The notes beneath the pieces are model-generated. The model was not told the origin of the DNA and made no database searches. It saw nothing but the letters and a program-made list of their open reading frames with translations. The position numbers were made by a program, and so were the translations under genes. A stretch of 64,000 bases of DNA from Periplaneta americana (lineage: Eukaryota > Arthropoda > Insecta > Blattodea > Blattidae). This document shows, one piece after another, positions 22,393-33,368 of the stretch (positions are counted from its first letter, which is position 1; every line of letters begins with the position of its first letter). Location of the stretch: NCBI RefSeq assembly GCF_040183065.1, contig NC_091123.1:109342821-109406820 (forward strand). Reading direction: 5' to 3'.

Positions 22393-23182
22393 GCTGGGTC
22401 CCTGGCTGACTTCAAGTACAATATGTAAATAAATTAAAACAAATTATTAAATCATCTAATGTACTTAAAAATAGTGAACGGCTCACAGTGTGCAATTTTC
22501 CCAATACAGGTGGAAAAAAATCAAATTTCGACTTGTTTAGTTAAGCATAGGTGAATCTGAATTCATGTTCTTTAACATTTGAGGAATGTTGTGAGAAATT
22601 ACTTTTACTGTTTTATCAGCGCCAAGCTATCTTTAGAAGGTATGAATAATGGGTTCTTCCTAACACTTCTCGCGCCTGTTCAGTCGTAGACAGAGAGGCT
22701 TACTATGTGGATGAAAAAGAGGCAATTGTTAGTGGTTTATTGTGTTGTGAGACATGGGCAGATAGGTACGTTCTTACTAATGTAACTTCAATTACAAGTT
22801 TGTAAATTATTCTTCTTCTTACAGAATGTTTAAATATTACAATTGAAAATATTATTTTAAAGTTATCCAAATATAATGTGAGTTTTAATATAGCCGGTCA
22901 CGTCCGGTTACAACAATTCTTTTACCATTTAATACAGTGTCATTTAGAGTGTTGAATCCCTGTTTTAAAGTTTGCGCGTTCTTGCGCATTTATCAGTAAT
23001 TAATTTTTTTCAATGGTGGGACATACGGTAACAGTTCCATATTTGGCTTAACAGCAGAAGAGAATCATGGAATAAGGAAGTTTTTAATCACTTCTGAGTG
23101 TTTTAGGCCTGCAAAATTATTCACATGACATCCAACATCAGGTTAAAAATACATTGGACACATTTTTATCTAACCTTAACAA
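22393..23182. other. Unassigned AT-rich sequence
   Basis: No gene is seen. CTCACAGTGTGCAATTTTCCC near 22485 resembles the outer border of the symmetric array that follows. Confidence 0.35.
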
Positions 23183-23967
23183 ACGCACAGTGAATCAGAA
23201 TGCAAATCACTAGCTGGACAAAATTAATAACTTCTCTGCATTCCAAAGGATTGTTATTTGCCTTACAGGTGGCACACATGTTTTGTGTACAAACTCTGAT
23301 TACGTTTGAACAAGAAAAATTACCCCTTTATGCATTTAAACAAAATTAATAATTTCTCTCCTATCTAACAGATTTTTATGAAACTTTATACAGAAGTTAT
23401 AGGTGGAATATTTTATTTTTTGTCTACAAAGTCTGATTATGTTTCATAAGAGGAACTGTCCCTTTATAGTGGTGCATTTAGACAAAATTAATAACTTTTC
23501 TTCTATATAATATATTTTTATGAAACTTTTTACAATTAGGCCTACAGGTAGCATACAGATGTAATCAGAATTTGTACATAAAATATATGCTACCTGTAAC
23601 TCCTGTTCAGAGTTTCATAAAAAATCTGTTGTGTAGGAGAGAAGTTAATTTTGCGTAAACCCATTCCCTGTAAAGGGGTACTTCCTCTTATAGAACCATA
23701 AATATAGTTTGTACACAAAAAATATATTCTACCTGTAACTTCCTTACACCGTTTCATAAAAATCTGTTAAATAGGAAAGAAATTATTTTAGTCTAAAACC
23801 ACTTCCTATGAAGGGGTAGTTCCTCGTACAGAAATGTAGTCAGAGTTTGTACACAACAAATATGTGCTATTTATAAGATCTGTACAAAGTTTCATAACAA
23901 TCTATTGGAATGCAGAGAAGTTATTAATTTTGTCCAGCTAGATTTGCGTTATTGCACACTGTGCGGC
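23183..23967. repeat. Mirror-symmetric array: three units forward, three inverted
   Basis: Three related units of about 125-140 bp start at about 23217, 23340 and 23482 (each with ACAAAATTAATAA, CTCT, then ATGAAACTTT). Three more lie in reverse orientation, ending near 23655, 23797 and 23935. The symmetry centre is near 23570, between CAGGTAGCATA and TATGCTACCTG. The outer borders also mirror each other: CTAGCTGGACAAAATTAATA on the left, ATTAATTTTGTCCAGCTAG on the right, both next to CACAGTG-like sequence. The whole forms a potential 785-bp stem. Confidence 0.8.
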
Positions 23968-24164
23968 TGTCTGAAAATAGTGTACAGCACACATGTTAAA
24001 ACATATTTTATTTTGTTTGTAGGTTTTTAATACTAGTATCATAAATAACTAATTTAGTTTGAAAAGTGAACAGGCATCGGAATTTTGTCATGGATGAGAA
24101 ACTGTCATTGATTTCTGTTGAGAGCAATCTCATTCGGAGACAGGATTATCTTGCATATCGATCA

Positions 24165-24325
24165 TATAATACCCGGGCCTTCCTTCCCTCCTTCGTTCTT
24201 CCCTTCTTCAAGGCAATCATAAAGAATCTCATTGCATTTGAAAATTCTATCGCCTCGACTGGCTTTGAACTCGCGAACTTCGATAATAACAGCCATGGTA
24301 ACAAGCATCGAGGACTTCCTCTCTT
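24165..24325 (-). mobile_element. tRNA-derived SINE fragment, minus strand
   Basis: On minus, GTCCTCGATGCTTGTTACCA and the B-box-like GCGAGTTCAAAGCCAGTCGA lead into ATTTTCAAATGCAATGAGAT. The head resembles the SINEs at 48340-48535 and 58035-58230. The open frame over 24066-24377 is this repeat read on the other strand. Confidence 0.5.
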
Positions 24326-24329
24326 ACTA

Positions 24330-25455
24330 GCTATCGAGTCGACGATGACTGCAACTCTGTTTCCGTGCCTCTTTTAATCATGATGTGGCGTTCAGAAATG
24401 CGATTTGCTCCAATCGTTCGGTAACTAACTCCATTAATGAGTGCGTAATGAATACATGGCAACATGCCAGTTTTAATTATACTGCAAATTACAGTCTGCA
24501 ACTTTCTATATGAATTTTGTGTGCAGATCGCGATAATAAAGTCTTTCAGCTGCTCGCTTCATAATCTTAATCTATAGGCTAGTTTTTAGTTGAAGATCAA
24601 GCTTCTGTGTATCAAAACTTTTGAGGTACGAGTATATTGAATTCCTTTCACACGACCTAGATGTGTCCATAAAAATAATTTTGGTTTTCTAATCCTGTAT
24701 AGAGATAGTAATTTACGATTATATTCGATGTTTGGAATAGCTTTCAAGTTCCATAATCAGGATCGTATTGTCAATGATCTGAAAAGTTGCCTATTCTATT
24801 AAATCCGTTACGTCCTACTAGTCCTAGCTAGGCTCAAAACTCTGCAGTTCCAAGACAAAATGTGATACGTCATTTCTTGCAGTGAGCATTTAAGGTTTGA
24901 AATACTGTATAGTCTAGTAATAATGCTTCGTAACATTGAATTAGAGAGAAAAATAATATATATGCATGTTATTTTTTGCCACAATAGAAATGCCATCAAG
25001 ATGCATCGCAAAATCTTATTTTCGCCGAAATTTGACATAACCGCCTTTAGCCTTGGAACCACAGAACTCTAGGAGATCCTTCTAGTGTTGGGCTATAGCG
25101 CTATACGACTCTGATGATATACTGCAAACAGTTTCGAAACGTTTACGATAGTCTCAGCAAAGGATTGGTAACGAAAATGTTCAGAACACAGTTACTGTGA
25201 AAGCCTAAACTCTCATAGGTGTATAGGTCTATCCCTTGCCTTGCACTTCGCAAGCATCGCGTTCATAAAAACCAAGGCTTTAAGTAGGCCTATCTAGATG
25301 TGTTTTACTTATTGTAAAAATCAAGGGTAGACAAATTCAGGACGCCAGGTAGCCATGGCGACTAAAAATTGTATGTAACGCCTGAATTGTTTATTGAGTT
25401 CAAAATCTTTGTAAGACTTCGATTTCTTTTATGTCTCTACGACTAATATATAATC
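24330..25455. other. Unassigned sequence
   Basis: No repeat or gene is recognised. The minus-strand frame at 24808-25062 has no known domain. Confidence 0.35.
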
Positions 25456-25930
25456 GCACCTGCTCATACTCATCTTCTTTCACAATAGCTCTGCCAAGAC
25501 TCTGGAATTCGTTACCTGCTAGCATCAGGGACTGTCGAAATAAAACTGAATTCAAACGCAAACTTACTAGGCACTTGGTCAGTAATTGAGACTCGTTCAG
25601 ACATGATTTCTTGTAAATAGTTCTCTTAATCTATCACAAAATATTTCAATATCAGGTAATTTCATTACTATAGATTTTTGTTATTGTAGGTTTAATTTGT
25701 AATTCAGTAAATACAAAAATATTCTTTGTTCTTAACTTCTATGATAAAATGTCTAGCTTTCATTAATCAGGTAATCTTGTCGTATACTTTAATTTTTATT
25801 GTAATTGTAATTGTAAATTTAATGTTAATTGTAATTTTATTGTTCATATTATAGTTGTAATCCCCTGGTAGAGGGGCAGAGAAGGCCTGACGACCTTATC
25901 TCTATCAGGTTAAATAAATAAATACTAATA
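25456..25930 (+). mobile_element. 5'-truncated LINE 3' end (family A)
   Basis: It parallels 40124-40560: GCTCATACTCATCTTCTTTC, ACCTGCTAGCATCAGGGACT, AAGGCCTGACGACCTTATC and GGTTAAATAAATAAATAC. Only the last codons of the reverse transcriptase protein and the 3' UTR are present. The terminal stem-loop (25863-25908) is kept with one change on each side. Confidence 0.8.
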
Positions 25931-27674
25931 CTAAATGCTAATATATAATGTTAACAAAAGCGGTTGCAGGAAGAAATCGAATGCGCCTTTTAAATTAATA
26001 TCGTTACGTATTTTGTTGCGCATCTCAAGATATTGTCGTACATAGTTTCAGAGCGTCTCTGAGAATGTGTGTTTACATTCCATAGATATTTAATATTGTT
26101 TAATATATTTCAATAAATGTATAAACTTATTTATCTTGGCTCGAGTGGTTTCCTCATTGCATGTCTAGATGAAATGTAGTGGCTCCTGAAAATATAGGGG
26201 CTGGCTCCTGATTTTTCTTTTATTTTTCTTTTTTCTTTTTTCGTTTCGTCTATTCCTAGCAAAAGTTATCTTTTATTGCATTAATTATCTTTTAAGGCAT
26301 ATTGCACTGCCTTTAAATATATACTTCGTTGTTGTTGTTATTAAATCCAAGATCCAAGTGGTACTCCTGTTGATCACCAACTTACACACACAGGTACACG
26401 AATAAACAGATGTAGACTCACGTGACCGGTTCATTCGGGAAGATGGCCTGGTTCACTGAAGCGTGAATTATTGACTTGCAACTTGCTTTCCGTACGAAGC
26501 TAGTATGATCGATGTACACCAAACTTATATTCAAAGTAAATGTAGGGAAATCGTTTTACTTTTGCATATTATATTAACCTAAATTTGGTGCTATATTCTC
26601 TGATAACCGCAACTGTAATTACAGGCTTGAAATTAATTTTCTTCATTGAATGGAGATTTTTAAGGAATTAATTGCCATCGTGAAACTAGTTTCAATATTG
26701 GTGTTTCTCAATCTACAGTAATGCCTGATGGCGATGCAATTTGCGCAGAGAGCCTTCTCGCGCCTTCGACTTTGTATTGCAGCTCTCGAAAGCCGCCGAG
26801 GTAACCTCGTGCAATGGCTCCGCCGCCAAGGGAATGTATGCCTACCACATAAAGTTTTACGACGCATCGTTCGGAACTCCAATAAAGCTCTGGAGCGGAG
26901 TACGATATCGGGGTATTTGTTCTGCGCTGTTCTCGTTTTTGAAAAGTATTTTTCATACCGTAATGTACTAGTCTAAATTTTCAAACTGCTAAAGAAATGA
27001 ATATGCAGCTGAACCTCAATATACTATGGCCGCGTCCATGGTTAATGTGAAAACAGGAGAAATATTGTCGTTGTTCCTGCAATAACTCCTATGTGCAAAA
27101 TATAAAATGTTTCAGGAGGAAGGAAAAACATATTTGTTCATCCTATGGCAGCTGTACATAGAGACGTGAATTCTTACATTTTCGAAACGAAGATATATAA
27201 TTACATATAGAAGATTTTATTATTTGCTGTATCACTATTTAAGTTATTTAATAGAGCAAAAATCTGAAAATCGATCAATATGTCACATAGGAGTTATTGC
27301 AGAAACAACGACGATATGCTGTTGTACTCGGACGTATATACGTCACACATTATAGCTCAAAACGGGATTTTTCATTGCAGTCTAAGAGAAGGTTTCAAGA
27401 AGAATTTCTGTGTTACCCTAATTTTATTTGTGTTTTACTGTATAAACCTCAGGAGGTTTTAGGCCGCATAGACAATTCATCTCCGTGTAGCTCTGTCTCC
27501 TGCTGACTCAACAGATATTCGTATGGCTGCTAGATCTCGCAAGGTTCGGTCCTTTCACGTAAGCTTCGGTCTTCCAAAGGAACATATGCCACATGGTTCT
27601 AATTGTAAGGATGTCCTTAATAGTGAAGTCTCATCTCTCCGTAGAATTTGCCCTGGCCAACTCAGTCGTTTATT
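25931..27674. other. Unassigned sequence
   Basis: A GC-richer patch at about 26725-26935 is open in several frames on both strands, but no frame has a recognisable domain. Nothing else is identified. Confidence 0.35.
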
Positions 27675-27920
27675 TTTTATTTTTTAGTAGGTTATTTTAC
27701 GACGCTTTATCAACATCTTTATTTAGCGTATGAAGGAGATGAAGGTGATAATGCCAGTGAAATGAGCCCGGAGTCAAGCACCGAAACTTACCCAGCATTT
27801 GCTCATATTGGGTTGAGGGAAAATCCCGGAAAAAATCTCAACCAGGTAACTTGCCCCGACCGGGAACCGAACCGGGGCCATCTGGTTTCGCGGCCAGACG
27901 CGGTAACCGTTACTCCATAG
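27675..27920 (-). mobile_element. tRNA-derived SINE, minus strand (TTACGACGCTTTATCAAC family)
   Basis: Same modules as 5473-5705: TTATTTTACGACGCTTTATC, TGATAATGCCAGTGAAATGA, AGCATTTGCTCATATTGGGT and, on minus, a head with GTTACCGCGTCTGGCCGCG. The B box reads GGTTCGGTTCCCGG. Confidence 0.85.
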
Positions 27921-28139
27921 GTGTGGACTCTGTTTTTTATGACGGCTGTAATATTCTGTTCATAGCATACGCTTCTAATTTCTCTGTGTTTGCGAATTCT
28001 TCACTGCGCAGTTTCCACAACTGGGCCAACAATTTTTCTAAATATTCTGTTTCCAAATATGTAGGCCTATAATGTCTTCAGTGATCGCTTGGAGAGAGTC
28101 CATGAATTGCAAACATAATATAGGTTGGATAACGGTTCT

Positions 28140-28740
28140 ATAGCATCATAATTTAGTTGTTGTAGATAAAATTTTGGATTTGAAAATTGGATTGAGTACA
28201 AAGGAGCATTTATTGGCATTTGATATTATCTTACGGATTTCAGATTCTGTTTGATTTTGATTCGTAATTTTGCAGCTAAGATAAAATTCTGGTACTTTTT
28301 CAAATTCAAAATTACCTATTTTTAGTGGATTCATAGTACAATTATTTCTAGCAATTTTCATAAATTTGGTTTTTTCACTTTTAAATTTTTTAAACCTACT
28401 GTATTAGTCTTAGATATCAGGACTCTAAATAGTTCTTTAACATCATCTTCGTTCCTCCCTATAAAAACCACATCAGCATATACTAACACGTTAAATTTCC
28501 TTTGTCCTAATTATAATGCTGTGCCTATAGAAGTGGCTTTCCTGAAGTCAGGATTCAATACAAATTAGTGTGGGAAAGTCTATCTCCTTGTCTTATTACG
28601 GCATTTATAGCAAAAGAGCCAGCCAGATATCTTTCCATTAACTTTTATGTTTGACTTTGATCCATCATAACATACTTTTTTAGTTTAATCAGATTGTCAG
28701 GTATAACAAATTCATGAATGGTATTATGCAGAAAGGAATC
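28140..28740 (-). pseudogene. RTE-type LINE reverse transcriptase relic
   Basis: Minus-strand frames read GDRLS (near 28590), YADVVFIGRNEDDVKELF (near 28450; the catalytic YADD is YADV) and then FEFEKVPEFYLSCKITNQN with NANKC and FKSKILST (28146-28361). This order is that of the central and thumb region of reverse transcriptases of the RTE-like LINEs common in insects. Frames change and stops intervene. The changed catalytic Asp also shows it is dead. Confidence 0.7.
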
Positions 28741-28793
28741 AGACCAGCCCACAGGGTTAAAATATGAACCATATACAGTATACAGAATGAACG

Positions 28794-29315
28794 TAAGTAA
28801 TGTCATTAATTTCAGGGGGTTATTTCTTGAGATAGTTCAAACAAAAAAAGTTTAATACAATTTTGCTTGTTTTTGTTTCCTTTTCGAGATAAAAACTGGT
28901 TTTATATTAAACATTTAATGGAGTGTTTTGGGAAAGCATTGATTTAATTCCCAATACGCTCAGTCAATTTAAAAGAGCAGTGTATTATAATAATAAATGA
29001 TTAAAAGAATTTTAGTTTTTCCTTTAAATATGGAGAAATTTTATCTGAACAAATGTAACTTTTTGTTATGAAAAGAAATTTCAAAATATTAAATTTATTG
29101 GGATCATTAATTTATTATTATAATACGCTGCTCTCTTAAGTTGACTGAGCATATTGGAAATTAAATCAATGACTTTCCCAAAATGAGCTGTGAAATGTTA
29201 CATATATATAAACAACTTTTATCTCGAAAAGGGAGCGAAAACTAGCAAAATTATATTAAACTTTTTGTTAGAAATATCTTAAATAATAACTCCCTGAAAT
29301 TAATAATATTACTTA
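28794..29315. mobile_element. Palindromic MITE, about 522 bp
   Basis: The left end TAAGTAATGTCATTAATTTC and the right end, reverse complemented, TAAGTAATATTATTAATTTC match. The match continues inward through CAGGGGGTTATT, AAAAAAGTTTAATA, TTTCGAGATAAAA, GGGAAAGCATTGATTTAAT, CTCAGTCAA and GTATTATAATAATAAAT to a centre near 29050. A Harbinger-type element begins exactly at the right edge. Confidence 0.75.
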
Positions 29316-29586
29316 GGCCGGGTACACACAGAATCAGACACGGCGCGACGCAAGATTTTGTATGTTGGTACTTGTCTCCCATTGATTTCTTATGATAAGA
29401 TGCACACAGAATCAGACGCGGCGCGATTGTCGCGAGTAGACATGGGGAGACAACATTGAATGACTGGTTGAACTTACTCGCGAGCAGTCTGATGACTGCA
29501 GCGTACTGCGCATGCGTGAATAGCCACATCCAATTTTGCAAGCTTCCACAATCTACAGATACTGTTGTTCTGTAGTGCACATTATT

Positions 29587-29751
29587 CAGAATGGAGCTCG
29601 ATGCGGATAAATTAGTTATTCTAGTACAGGGAATATATGTTCTGTACAATCCCAGATTGAAAAAAATATCACGACAATAAGTAATGATTTCTAAAATGTG
29701 GGAGGAAATTGCAAATGAGATGAAAGAAACAGGTGAATAATAATTAATAAT
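29587..29751 (+). pseudogene. MADF-domain fragment of a Harbinger element
   Basis: The frame from ATG at 29587 reads MELDADKLVILVQGIYVLYN, then PRLKKISRQ and a stop, and resumes as KMWEEIANEMKETGE before the next stop. The pattern LVxLVQ...LYNxxxxxY and WxEIAxEM is that of a MADF DNA-binding domain. PIF/Harbinger elements encode such Myb/MADF partners beside their transposase. Only the first half of the domain remains and it holds one stop. Confidence 0.6.
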
Positions 29752-30028
29752 AATTTGTATGAGGCCTACTTCTCTGCCCTGTATTATCACTCGTTCTTGA
29801 TTTAATATACATTTCCATTATTGTGGGTGGTGAACAGTGGCGTATACTGGTTTAAGGGTCTGGGCTACCACTGACCCTATTATTACGCAAAATATATTTT
29901 AAAATCCCTATAATAAAATTCCTTACCTATTTATATGTGAATTCCAGACGTCTTGATTGGGACGAAAATACTTTGATGACTTCGTCATTGAAATTACAGT
30001 TGGGCCGCTTGCGAAGTTTCTGTAGAAA

Positions 30029-30886
30029 TTACTTTTCAATGGACATCAGTGCCAAGCCGGATAAACGTTCTTGTGTATGAGTTGATCTACAGTAGGATTT
30101 TATTCTCTTCAACGCAGAAAATGTTCTTTCTACCATTGGTGACGTAGCTGGTATTGTCACAATTAATGTTGCCAATTTAAGGACTTCAGGAATAACTTGG
30201 TTCAGCTGGTTTTCATATATGGCAGATAATATTTCATGGATAGGTTTGTTCGAAAAATCAAAGATTTCTGCTGAATATATTACACTTAATTCATTTTTCA
30301 AACGCATTTGATCAAAGTGACTGTTATAGGACTGAAATAATTTGTTTAGTGCCTCATTCGGGAAGTTTTCTCTATAAGCAGACAATTTTTGAGAATTTAG
30401 AAGATGTGTGAACTGAAGCTTTCCATAATCAGTAATTTCCATGTGCATACGATCTAGTATGCTGTAGTACAGCTGCCTGTATTTCAATTCATCATCTCCT
30501 TTTCTTCGCTTTAATGGTGGTTCCATTGTATTGTCTGAAGAATTTTCATTTTCCATATTACTCCATATGGACGGAAACCCACTACGTCTGAACTCGGATA
30601 TAGTATTTTTTAACTTCGATACCTCTTGCAAGCAGTATGCTATGTCTAGACTTTTTGTCTGAAGAATATTATAGAGCACATCTGTATGTGCGAACACTCT
30701 AGCATAGATTTCAAGAAGAAATATATTCTGAAACTGTGTGAAAAAATACAAATATCCTTGAGCCTGCACAATTACATCATCATTCCAGTTTTCTTCAGAG
30801 TCATTACAAATGATATTTTCAAAGAAAGCAGTCAGTTGTTCTCTGTATTCCTTCACTGTATTATAAGCCGAGATGTAAAATCCCAT
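30029..30886 (-). CDS. hAT transposase, C-terminal half
   Basis: The frame carries the middle and C-terminus of a ZMYM1-like hAT transposase. Near its end LATLIVTIPATSPMVERTFS is the start of the hAT C-terminal dimerisation domain (ATSxxVERxFSxLKxIK), and it closes with ERLSGLALMSIEK. PPLKRRKGDDE near residue 125 is a basic patch. The preceding PTRWDFTSRL motif sits upstream in another frame (30853-31038). At least two frame changes lie between the two halves near 30880-30990, so no full-length protein can be made. Confidence 0.85.
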   Translation of the reverse strand: MGFYISAYNTVKEYREQLTAFFENIICNDSEENWNDDVIVQAQGYLYFFTQFQNIFLLEIYARVFAHTDVLYNILQTKSLDIAYCLQEVSKLKNTISEFRRSGFPSIWSNMENENSSDNTMEPPLKRRKGDDELKYRQLYYSILDRMHMEITDYGKLQFTHLLNSQKLSAYRENFPNEALNKLFQSYNSHFDQMRLKNELSVIYSAEIFDFSNKPIHEILSAIYENQLNQVIPEVLKLATLIVTIPATSPMVERTFSALKRIKSYCRSTHTQERLSGLALMSIEK

Positions 30887-30946
30887 CTAGTTGGTGCTAC
30901 TTTTGGGAGTTTCTTTTTCATAAATTCCTTGAGTTTTTCTGATCTT

Positions 30947-31927
30947 TTAGGAAATGATGAGAAAAATGCAGTATTTTGAAAAAATGCGGCATTCTGGAAT
31001 GGTTGAAGTAGTTTGTTGCAAAAATAAGTTGAGAACATGGCTGTAACAATGGAAAAATAGTGCTTGAGGATACTTTTCTTGAACTTTTGTTTTTAAGCCA
31101 TTAATATTTACCGCCATAACTGAAGCACCATCGTATGTCTGTGCAATTAACTTATTGCCGACATTGTATTCTGCTATAACACCTTCCACATGCTGAAACA
31201 AAGCAGCAGCAGTTTTGCCCGAACTGACATTTGTGAATCCTATAAACCGTTCTTGAACATTGGCAGTACTGTCGACGTATCTTAAAACAGTGGACAGTTG
31301 ACTCTGATTAGAGCAGTCACTTGTTTCATCAACAACAATGGCCACAAAAGGTGCTTCTTCTATTTCAGATTTTATGTTCTTTATCATAACCCCACTTATA
31401 GCAAATATTAAGTCATTCTGAATTGCGGGAGAAGTACCAGGGAATACTGTTGAACTCTCAAGATGATTGGCCAGTAAATGGTCAAATTCACTTAAGGAAC
31501 TTAAATATTCAATATAATTTTCTCTATTGTCTGATTCCACACTCTCATTATGACCCCAAAAAGCCAATTCTTGTTTTCCTAGGAAGCAGACTGCGTTAAT
31601 AAGACGCAGTAAAATCCGATTTTTTTTCACAAGATCATTGTGTTGATTGATGTGTAGAGCTTTTTGCTTATCTAGCTGTAAATCAATTCTTGTCTTCCCA
31701 AAGTTTGCAAAGTTCATGCTACTACAAATATGAGCTTTTGATTTGTCGTGTTTTAGGACTGCCGTTCGAAGGGAGTTCATATTAGAAAACCCCTCTTTTG
31801 ACCACACATTAGTTTCGCGGGCTAAATAACAAACATGGCCAGCAACATAGTTTAGACAGTTTAGAACTACCACACAACCAATTCCACTTACCATATGATG
31901 TTGAAGTGAAATGGCGTGTGTACTCAC
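30947..31927 (-). CDS. hAT transposase, N-terminal half (zinc finger and catalytic region)
   Basis: The frame starts in the remains of a TTF-type zinc finger (NVWSKEGFSNMNSLRTAVLK, HDKSKAHI), followed by the DUF4371-like region with APFVAIVVDETSDCSNQSQL, which holds the first catalytic Asp of hAT enzymes. TYDGASVM and FFHCYSHVLNLFL (the CxxH motif region) follow. Upstream, PTPELNLSMDV and SQLSDIVKNMAEQ appear in shifted frames at 31930-32145. The frame is long and well kept, so the copy is not very old. Confidence 0.85.
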   Translation of the reverse strand: MSTHAISLQHHMVSGIGCVVVLNCLNYVAGHVCYLARETNVWSKEGFSNMNSLRTAVLKHDKSKAHICSSMNFANFGKTRIDLQLDKQKALHINQHNDLVKKNRILLRLINAVCFLGKQELAFWGHNESVESDNRENYIEYLSSLSEFDHLLANHLESSTVFPGTSPAIQNDLIFAISGVMIKNIKSEIEEAPFVAIVVDETSDCSNQSQLSTVLRYVDSTANVQERFIGFTNVSSGKTAAALFQHVEGVIAEYNVGNKLIAQTYDGASVMAVNINGLKTKVQEKYPQALFFHCYSHVLNLFLQQTTSTIPECRIFSKYCIFLIIS

Positions 31928-32241
31928 GCTGTTTTTCTTTTACGTCCATGGACAAATTTAACTCAGGAGTTGGTCTTTCCATTTTCACAATTTAAACTTT
32001 CTCGTTGTATGTACGACGGTTAAAAGGCAGTTTTAATAAACCTTCTATTACACAGTCATTTTCAACACAAACCTCTCCAGAAACTTGTTCTGCCATATTT
32101 TTCACAATATCACTTAATTGGGAAATTGAAAACTTAATAATTAACATATTTATTTTGATGTACCGAAGTACATATGATATTTCCATGCAGATATTCTGCT
32201 TTCTCAGATGATGAGAGAGAGATGGAACGGAGAAAATTCTC

Positions 32242-32312
32242 TCCGGCGCCGGGATTTGAACCCGGGTTTTCAGCTCTCCGTGCTGATGCTTTAACCACTA
32301 AGCCACGCCGGA
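32242..32312 (-). tRNA. tRNA-like sequence, anticodon GGA, unit 1 of the array
   Basis: All stems pair fully: acceptor TCCGGCG with CGCCGGA, D stem GCTT with AAGC, anticodon stem TCAGC with GCTGA, T stem CCGGG with CCCGG. The anticodon loop ACGGAGA has C where tRNAs have T at position 33. The variable loop is 4 bases, too short for a serine tRNA although the GGA anticodon would read serine codons. The A box TGGCTTAGTGG and B box GGTTCAAATCC are intact. It is probably a repeat component and not a translation tRNA. Confidence 0.5.
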
Positions 32313-32623
32313 TACAATCCCGACACCGTTGAGAATCGTCTCAGATTAAGCTCCATCTCTTGGGTTCCCTCTAGTGGCCGCCCTCTGCACTACGTCATAG
32401 ATGTCTATGCACGCAGGACCGAAGTCCATACATGTGTAGAGGTGCACTCAGATGAGTGACTGGTTGGCCGGGGTCCGACGGTATGGGCGCCGTCTTTAAA
32501 TCACAAAGTGATTTATTACGCATATCATATTTATTTTGATGTACCGAAGTACATATGATATTTCCATGCAGATATTCTGCTTTCTCAGATGATGAGAGAG
32601 AGATGGAACGGAGAAAAATTCTC

Positions 32624-32694
32624 TCCGGCGCCGGGATTTGAACCCGGGTTTTCAGCTCTCCGTGCTGATGCTTTAACCACTAAGCCACGCCGGA
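32624..32694 (-). tRNA. tRNA-like sequence, anticodon GGA, unit 2 of the array
   Basis: Identical to unit 1 in all 71 bases, including C at position 33 and the 4-base variable loop. Confidence 0.5.
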
Positions 32695-33005
32695 TACAAT
32701 CCCGACACCGTTGAGAATCGTCTCAGATTAAGCTCCATCTCTTGGGTTCCCTCTAGTGGCCGCCCTCTGCACTACGTCATAGATGTCTATGCACGCAGGA
32801 CCGAAGTCCATACATGTGTAGAGGTGCACTCAGATGAGTGACTGGTTGGCCGGGGTCCGACGGTATGGGCGCCGTCTTTAAATCACAAAGTGATTTATTA
32901 CGCATATCATATTTATTTTGATGTACCGAAGTACATATGATATTTCCATGCAGATATTCTGCTTTCTCAGATGATGAGAGAGAGATGGAACGGAGAAAAA
33001 TTCTC

Positions 33006-33076
33006 TCCGGCGCCGGGATTTGAACCCGGGTTTTCAGCTCTCCGTGCTGATGCTTTAACCACTAAGCCACGCCGGA
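33006..33076 (-). tRNA. tRNA-like sequence, anticodon GGA, unit 3 of the array
   Basis: Identical to unit 1. Its 5' end lies one base from the inversion joint at 33077/33078. The RNA copied here therefore seems to have started at the tRNA 5' end, where RNase P cuts. Confidence 0.5.
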
Positions 33077-33297
33077 TAAATATGATATGCGTAATAAATC
33101 ACTTTGTGATTTAAAGACGGCGCCCATACCGTCGGACCCCGGCCAACCAGTCACTCATCTGAGTGCACCTCTACACATGTATGGACTTCGGTCCTGCGTG
33201 CATAGACATCTATGACGTAGTGCAGAGGGCGGCCACTAGAGGGAACCCAAGAGATGGAGCTTAATCTGAGACGATTCTCAACGGTGTCGGGATTGTA

Positions 33298-33368
33298 TCC
33301 GGCGTGGCTTAGTGGTTAAAGCATCAGCACGGAGAGCTGAAAACCCGGGTTCAAATCCCGGCGCCGGA
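33298..33368 (+). tRNA. tRNA-like sequence, anticodon GGA, forward unit of the array
   Basis: Same 71 bases as the three minus copies, in opposite orientation. It is followed by a T5 run (GAGAATTTTTCTCC), a possible RNA polymerase III stop, and the insertion ends 35 bases after the tRNA-like part. Confidence 0.5.

Noticed and set aside
23183-23967. Possible CRISPR-like array, because of spaced repeats
   Set aside because: The units are long, diverged and mirror-symmetric, there are no short identical repeats with unique spacers, and the DNA is eukaryotic.
24066-24377. 103-codon plus frame
   Set aside because: It is mostly the reverse strand of a tRNA-derived SINE fragment.
26643-26976. GC-rich patch open in four frames, considered as a host exon
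   Set aside because: No frame gives a recognisable protein, the frames overlap on both strands, and no splice-site pair stands out.
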